NCBI RefSeq assembly: GCF_004339805.1
Contig: NZ_SLUI01000018.1
Coordinates: 30,964-94,963 of the forward strand
Direction: 5' to 3'
DNA length: 64,000 nt
Source: Anaerospora hongkongensis
GTDB lineage: Bacteria > Bacillota > Negativicutes > Sporomusales > DSM-15969
Shown here piece by piece: positions 60,482-64,000 of this stretch. The first letter of the stretch is position 1. The number at the start of each line of letters is the position of its first letter. Below the pieces are notes generated by a model. It made no database searches and was not told the origin of the DNA. It saw nothing but the letters and a program-made list of their open reading frames with translations. Position numbers and translations under genes: made by a program.

Positions 60482-61525
60482 ATGCGAATTACCAATAATA
60501 TGATGGCAGCAAGTACCATCAAAAATATTAATAATGCCGCTAAAAGACTGAATGAAGCCAATGAGCGGATGTCTTCCCAGCAAAAGATTCAATTAGCATC
60601 CGATGATCCGGTTATAGCAACAAGAGCGATCAAGTACCGTAATTATGTAGCGACGGTTGAACAATATAAAAAGAATGTAGATGACGTTACTTCCTGGCAG
60701 GGGATAACGAACTCTGCTTTAAGTGATTTAGACGAGGTTATTCAGCAGGCACGGGAATTGACGGTAAAAGCGTCAAACGGAACCCTGTCGGACTCTGATT
60801 TGGCCAATATCAAAACAGAAATGGAAGAACTGCAGAAGCAGGCTGTACAGATCATGAATTCAACCTATGCCGGCCGCTATGTTTTTGGCGGTTTCGATAC
60901 CGATGCGGCGCCCTATAGGCTGGAGTCTACCGATATCGGCGATATAGTGACTTACAAGGGGCAATATACCGGCACCGTTGTGGCGTCTGATACGGATGAT
61001 GCCGATATTGCCAGCTTTTATGCAGACAACTCCGATAATTTCTATGAAGATACGTCGGATCAATCTATTCAATATAATATTGGGTTCAATGCCAAGGTTA
61101 CGGTAAACGTAGAAGGGCAGGATGTTGTTGGTGCTACTACAGGCAATAATCTGTTTGATACCTTTGCCAAACTGCTGACTGCATTGGATGGTCAATCGAG
61201 CTATAAGACGATTGATCCTTCCAGTGGAACAGTAACTACGACTACGCTCAGCAATATCAATGATCTGCTGGATGATTTGGATGAGAATCACAATCAAATA
61301 TTGACTGCCCAGGCCGCACTGGGAGCTAAAATGAATTATGTAACCAGGGTTGCTGACCGCCTGAGCACCGACTACTCCACGTACACTACACTGATGAGTA
61401 ACAATGAGGACATCGATACAGCTGAGGCCAGTACTGAAGTTTCAACAGCCGAATATGTTTATCAAGCCTCGTTATCGGTAGGTGCAAAAGTTATCACTAA
61501 GTCTCTGATTGATTATATCGCTTGA
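60482..61525 (+). CDS. flgL: Flagellar hook-filament junction protein FlgL
   Basis: 347 residues. The flagellin-like N-terminus MRITNNMMAASTIKNINNAA and LASDDPVIATRAIKYRNY, and the C-terminal STAEYVYQASLSVGAKVITKSLIDYI, are typical. The middle is short. FlgL (HAP3) joins FlgK to flagellin. AGGAGG precedes the ATG at 60482. Confidence 0.93.
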   Translation: MRITNNMMAASTIKNINNAAKRLNEANERMSSQQKIQLASDDPVIATRAIKYRNYVATVEQYKKNVDDVTSWQGITNSALSDLDEVIQQARELTVKASNGTLSDSDLANIKTEMEELQKQAVQIMNSTYAGRYVFGGFDTDAAPYRLESTDIGDIVTYKGQYTGTVVASDTDDADIASFYADNSDNFYEDTSDQSIQYNIGFNAKVTVNVEGQDVVGATTGNNLFDTFAKLLTALDGQSSYKTIDPSSGTVTTTTLSNINDLLDDLDENHNQILTAQAALGAKMNYVTRVADRLSTDYSTYTTLMSNNEDIDTAEASTEVSTAEYVYQASLSVGAKVITKSLIDYIA

Positions 61526-61552
61526 GAGAAGAATTAAAAGGAGGGATGCGAT

Positions 61553-63454
61553 ATGTCTACCAGCAGCAGCGTAACATCAACGACTGTTAACGGAACAACA
61601 AGAATTACCGGACTGGCCTCGGGATTGGATGTAGACTCTATTGTTACACAATTAATGAGTGCCGAAAAGACAAAACTCAATAAACTGCAGCAAAAGCAGC
61701 AGCTTGCCGAATGGCGCCAGGAGTCATACCGGACAATTATTACGGCTGCCCAGGAGTTTACCAGCAAATATTTCAACACTACTTCGTCGAGCAGCTTATT
61801 GAGTGCAAATACATTCATCAAATATTCCGTAACGAGCAGCAGCAGTGCGATATCAGCATCTGCCAGCAGTTCAGCTTCAGCGGGGAATCATACGGTACAA
61901 GTAAGCCGGCTTGCCACAGCAGCTACGCTGACCAGCAGCAGCAGCATATCCAAGGACGTACAGGGCTCGGCAGCTGCTGATTACAGCAGCCTTAGCGGCA
62001 AAAGTATTACTCTGGCGGTGGATGGGACCACCAGAACAGTATCTCTCAGTAACGTTACGGACGCCGACTCTTTGCAGACTGCTATTGATGAAGCAGTTGG
62101 CACAGGAAAGCTGACAGTCGGTACCACCACTGATGGATATCTTAGTATTACAGCCGCTGCTAACAGCGGTGTGCAAAAAATAACCATCAGCGCCCCCAGC
62201 TCAGGAACCAGCGGATTGACCAGCCTGGGATTTGGCAGCGGTGCAACTCTTTCCAACCGGGTGACGACAACAAGCACACTGGAAACAATCTTTGGCGATG
62301 ATGCTTTCAATAGTGACGGACAGATTGAACTTACCATTAACGGCACATCGTTTACTTTTGATAAAAGTGATACACTCAGTGCTATGATGAGTGAAATTAA
62401 CAGCAGCAGTAATGCCGGAGCAACGATGAAATACGATGAGCTTAGCGGCAAACTGACGCTCACGGCCAATGAGGCGGGGGCCGGTAATACGCTGGTTGTT
62501 ACAGAAGGCGACGGCAGCAGTTTCCTCAGCAGCTTTTTGAATACTGCAACTGCCGGTGTAGATGCCCAGGTTACTATTGACGGGCAGGTATTGACCCGCA
62601 GTTCCAATAAAGTTACGGTGGACGGCGTAACCTATACCTTTAGTCAAACTACTGATATAGCTGCCACGGTAAGCTTAACCCAGGATACGGATGCTATTTA
62701 CGATACCATCAGCAGCTTTGTGGAAGATTATAATGCGATTATCAGTTCGATCCATTCTGCCTTGGATGAGAACTATGATTCGGATTATCCGCCGCTGACT
62801 GACGATCAAAAAGAAGATATGACAGATGAAGAAATCGAGAAATGGGAAAAGAAAGCAAAAGTCGGCCTCTTGGCAAATGATTCAACCTTGAAGACTATGT
62901 TGAGCGGCTTGCGAAGTTCTTTAATCGACTCCGTTCCCGGCCAATCAGTGACAATTTTTACTATTGGTATTTCAACAGGTACCTATGATGAGCAGGGCAA
63001 ACTGTATATTGATGAAACCAAGCTTAAGGCAGCGATTGAAAGTGACCCGGAAGGAATCAGCAACCTCTTTACGCAGCAATCTAGCAGTTATGCCGGTACT
63101 ACTTCTGTTCGTTCACTCAATAACAGCCAGCTGAGCACGCGTTATAAGGAAGAAGGGCTTGCGTATCGTTTCTATGATATCTTGCAAACCAACATATCTA
63201 CCATCCGTGATAATAACGGGAATAAAGGCTTGCTGCTAGAGAAAGCAGGTACCGAGAATGATGCCTCTGAAACCAGCAATACATTAACCACGCTGATCGA
63301 TAAATATCAAGAAGAAATTGATAAAGAACAAGACCGGCTGGATGCCAAGCAAGACAGCCTATATACAAAATACAGTGCATTAGAGACGTATATTAATAAA
63401 ATGAATACGCAATTGTCAGCCTTATCTTCCTATCTGTCAGACAGTACCAGCTAA
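61553..63454 (+). CDS. fliD: Flagellar filament cap protein FliD
   Basis: 633 residues. The N-terminal FliD domain (RITGLASGLDVDSIVTQLMS, KLNKLQQKQQLAEWRQESY) and C-terminal domain (YNAIISSIHSALDE, LLANDSTLKTMLSGLR, ending with a coiled coil YQEEIDKEQDRLDAKQD) are conserved; the Ser/Thr-rich middle (about 90-400) is the variable head. FliD caps the filament tip and folds flagellin. GGAGGG precedes the ATG at 61553. The gene following is a small protein where fliS or a chaperone usually lies. Confidence 0.93.
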   Translation: MSTSSSVTSTTVNGTTRITGLASGLDVDSIVTQLMSAEKTKLNKLQQKQQLAEWRQESYRTIITAAQEFTSKYFNTTSSSSLLSANTFIKYSVTSSSSAISASASSSASAGNHTVQVSRLATAATLTSSSSISKDVQGSAAADYSSLSGKSITLAVDGTTRTVSLSNVTDADSLQTAIDEAVGTGKLTVGTTTDGYLSITAAANSGVQKITISAPSSGTSGLTSLGFGSGATLSNRVTTTSTLETIFGDDAFNSDGQIELTINGTSFTFDKSDTLSAMMSEINSSSNAGATMKYDELSGKLTLTANEAGAGNTLVVTEGDGSSFLSSFLNTATAGVDAQVTIDGQVLTRSSNKVTVDGVTYTFSQTTDIAATVSLTQDTDAIYDTISSFVEDYNAIISSIHSALDENYDSDYPPLTDDQKEDMTDEEIEKWEKKAKVGLLANDSTLKTMLSGLRSSLIDSVPGQSVTIFTIGISTGTYDEQGKLYIDETKLKAAIESDPEGISNLFTQQSSSYAGTTSVRSLNNSQLSTRYKEEGLAYRFYDILQTNISTIRDNNGNKGLLLEKAGTENDASETSNTLTTLIDKYQEEIDKEQDRLDAKQDSLYTKYSALETYINKMNTQLSALSSYLSDSTS

Positions 63455-63488
63455 GACTGAATACCATCACCTCAGGGAGTGACGAAGA

Positions 63489-63908
63489 GTGGAGAATAAA
63501 GAGACAATTGATGACTGGCTGTTAAAAAAAATGATGCTTCTCGGCAGAATAGCCGCTAATACTAATACGCAGAGCCGCTTTATCCAACGAAGAGAAATGA
63601 AGGGGCTCTGCCGGGTAGCAGGTGAATGGGAAGCTCTGATCAAAGAACTCAAATATATCGATCAGCAATTGGCGGGGAAGATTGCCGGGGAAAGATACGC
63701 TCATTTATTACCGGCATTTCAGGTTATTGCTGAAAAACAAAAAAAGATACTGAATCATGGTTATCAGGTTTTGCAGGAAGCAATGATCGAGCGTTCCCGG
63801 ATTGCAGCTGAGCTGGCGGCCAGCAAGCAAATGAAGCAACTGCGTAAAGGTTATGTTGATCACTGGAGCACAGCACCTCAGGGAAGCCGCTTTAATGAAA
63901 AAGGCTAA
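63489..63908 (+). CDS. Small helical flagellar protein, FlgN/FliT-like
   Basis: 139 residues, predicted mostly helical (DDWLLKKMMLLGRIAAN, EWEALIKELKYIDQQLAGK, LLPAFQVIAEKQKKILNHGY), no membrane segment. I do not recognise a named family. Size, helicity and position directly after fliD suggest an export chaperone for FlgK/FlgL or FliD (FlgN- or FliT-like) rather than FliS. The GTG at 63489 has AGGGAG about 8 bases upstream. A terminator follows at 63944. Confidence 0.55.
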   Translation: MENKETIDDWLLKKMMLLGRIAANTNTQSRFIQRREMKGLCRVAGEWEALIKELKYIDQQLAGKIAGERYAHLLPAFQVIAEKQKKILNHGYQVLQEAMIERSRIAAELAASKQMKQLRKGYVDHWSTAPQGSRFNEKG

Positions 63909-63943
63909 TAAAAAAGGGGCTGTCGCACTAAGATAGTTCTGAA

Positions 63944-63988
63944 AACAAAAAAATGGCACCGGCAGTAGCCGGGAGCCATTTTTTTGTT
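63944..63988 (+). terminator. Terminator of the flagellar gene run
   Basis: AACAAAAAAATGGC (63944-63957) pairs with GCCATTTTTTTGTT (63975-63988), with an inner CCGG/CCGG pairing. The window ends 12 bases later. Confidence 0.85.
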
Positions 63989-64000
63989 GTAAAATCAAGT

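Overview
This window looks like a chromosome segment of an endospore-forming, flagellated, anaerobic Firmicute, most probably a Negativicute of the Sporomusaceae type. That assignment is inference. It rests on (i) the classic Firmicute gene order metG-tatD-(yabE-like)-rnmV-rsmA-yabG, ispE-purR-glmU-prs-pth and rpmE-DUF1385-prfA-prmC-ywlC-mntP-ywlE-rpiB-ywlG-glyA-upp; (ii) spore genes (yabG, two SipL/SPOCS-domain proteins, a Tyr/Cys-rich coat-like protein behind a good sigma-K promoter match); and (iii) a flagellar hook/filament operon. I found no intact tRNA, rRNA, CRISPR array, intact transposase or prophage gene.

Layout. 1-13 kb: end of metG, tatD, glycogen phosphorylase, a polyphosphate block (two divergent Ppx/GppA-HD proteins plus ppk), a 3D-domain wall protein, rnmV-rsmA and a glycosyltransferase. 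13-20 kb: a sporulation/cell-envelope block (yabG, CAP protein, coat-like protein, YitT protein, two SPOCS proteins, a HipA-like kinase, an L,D-transpeptidase). 20-24 kb: cyanophycinase and cyanophycin synthetase. 24-36 kb: cheW, ispE, GntR regulator, MobA-like protein, purR, threonine ammonia-lyase, glmU, prs, GNAT, polysaccharide deacetylase, pth and a Cys-rich radical SAM protein. 36-45 kb: the translation and one-carbon block from rpmE to upp. 45-55 kb: a catabolic/uptake island (M20 hydrolase, N-acyl-D-amino-acid deacylase-like amidohydrolase, PreA-like flavoprotein, guanine-deaminase-like enzyme, and divergently a complete BMP-type nucleoside ABC transporter). 55-64 kb: flgD, flgE, two different flgK-like genes, flgL, fliD and a small chaperone-like gene.

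The most unusual feature is a family of composite, hairpin-rich intergenic repeats of about 210-290 bp. Four forward copies begin exactly at, or supply, the stop codon of the upstream gene (purR, threonine ammonia-lyase, prs, upp). A fifth, decayed and inverted copy lies before yabG. The copies share fixed hairpins and one hairpin whose stem sequence differs between copies while pairing is kept, which is what a structured RNA, or a mobile element recognised as folded DNA, would show. An ORF-less HEARO/omega-RNA-like or IS200/IS605-type element is one explanation; this cannot be settled from the window alone. Other small repeats are also present: a 90-bp tandem palindromic repeat, an 83-bp MITE-like inverted repeat, and two copies of an AGAAAG-type hairpin repeat.

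Storage polymers are a theme: glycogen (glgP), polyphosphate (ppk and two ppx-like genes) and cyanophycin (cphA/cphB) enzymes all occur within 24 kb, next to spore genes.
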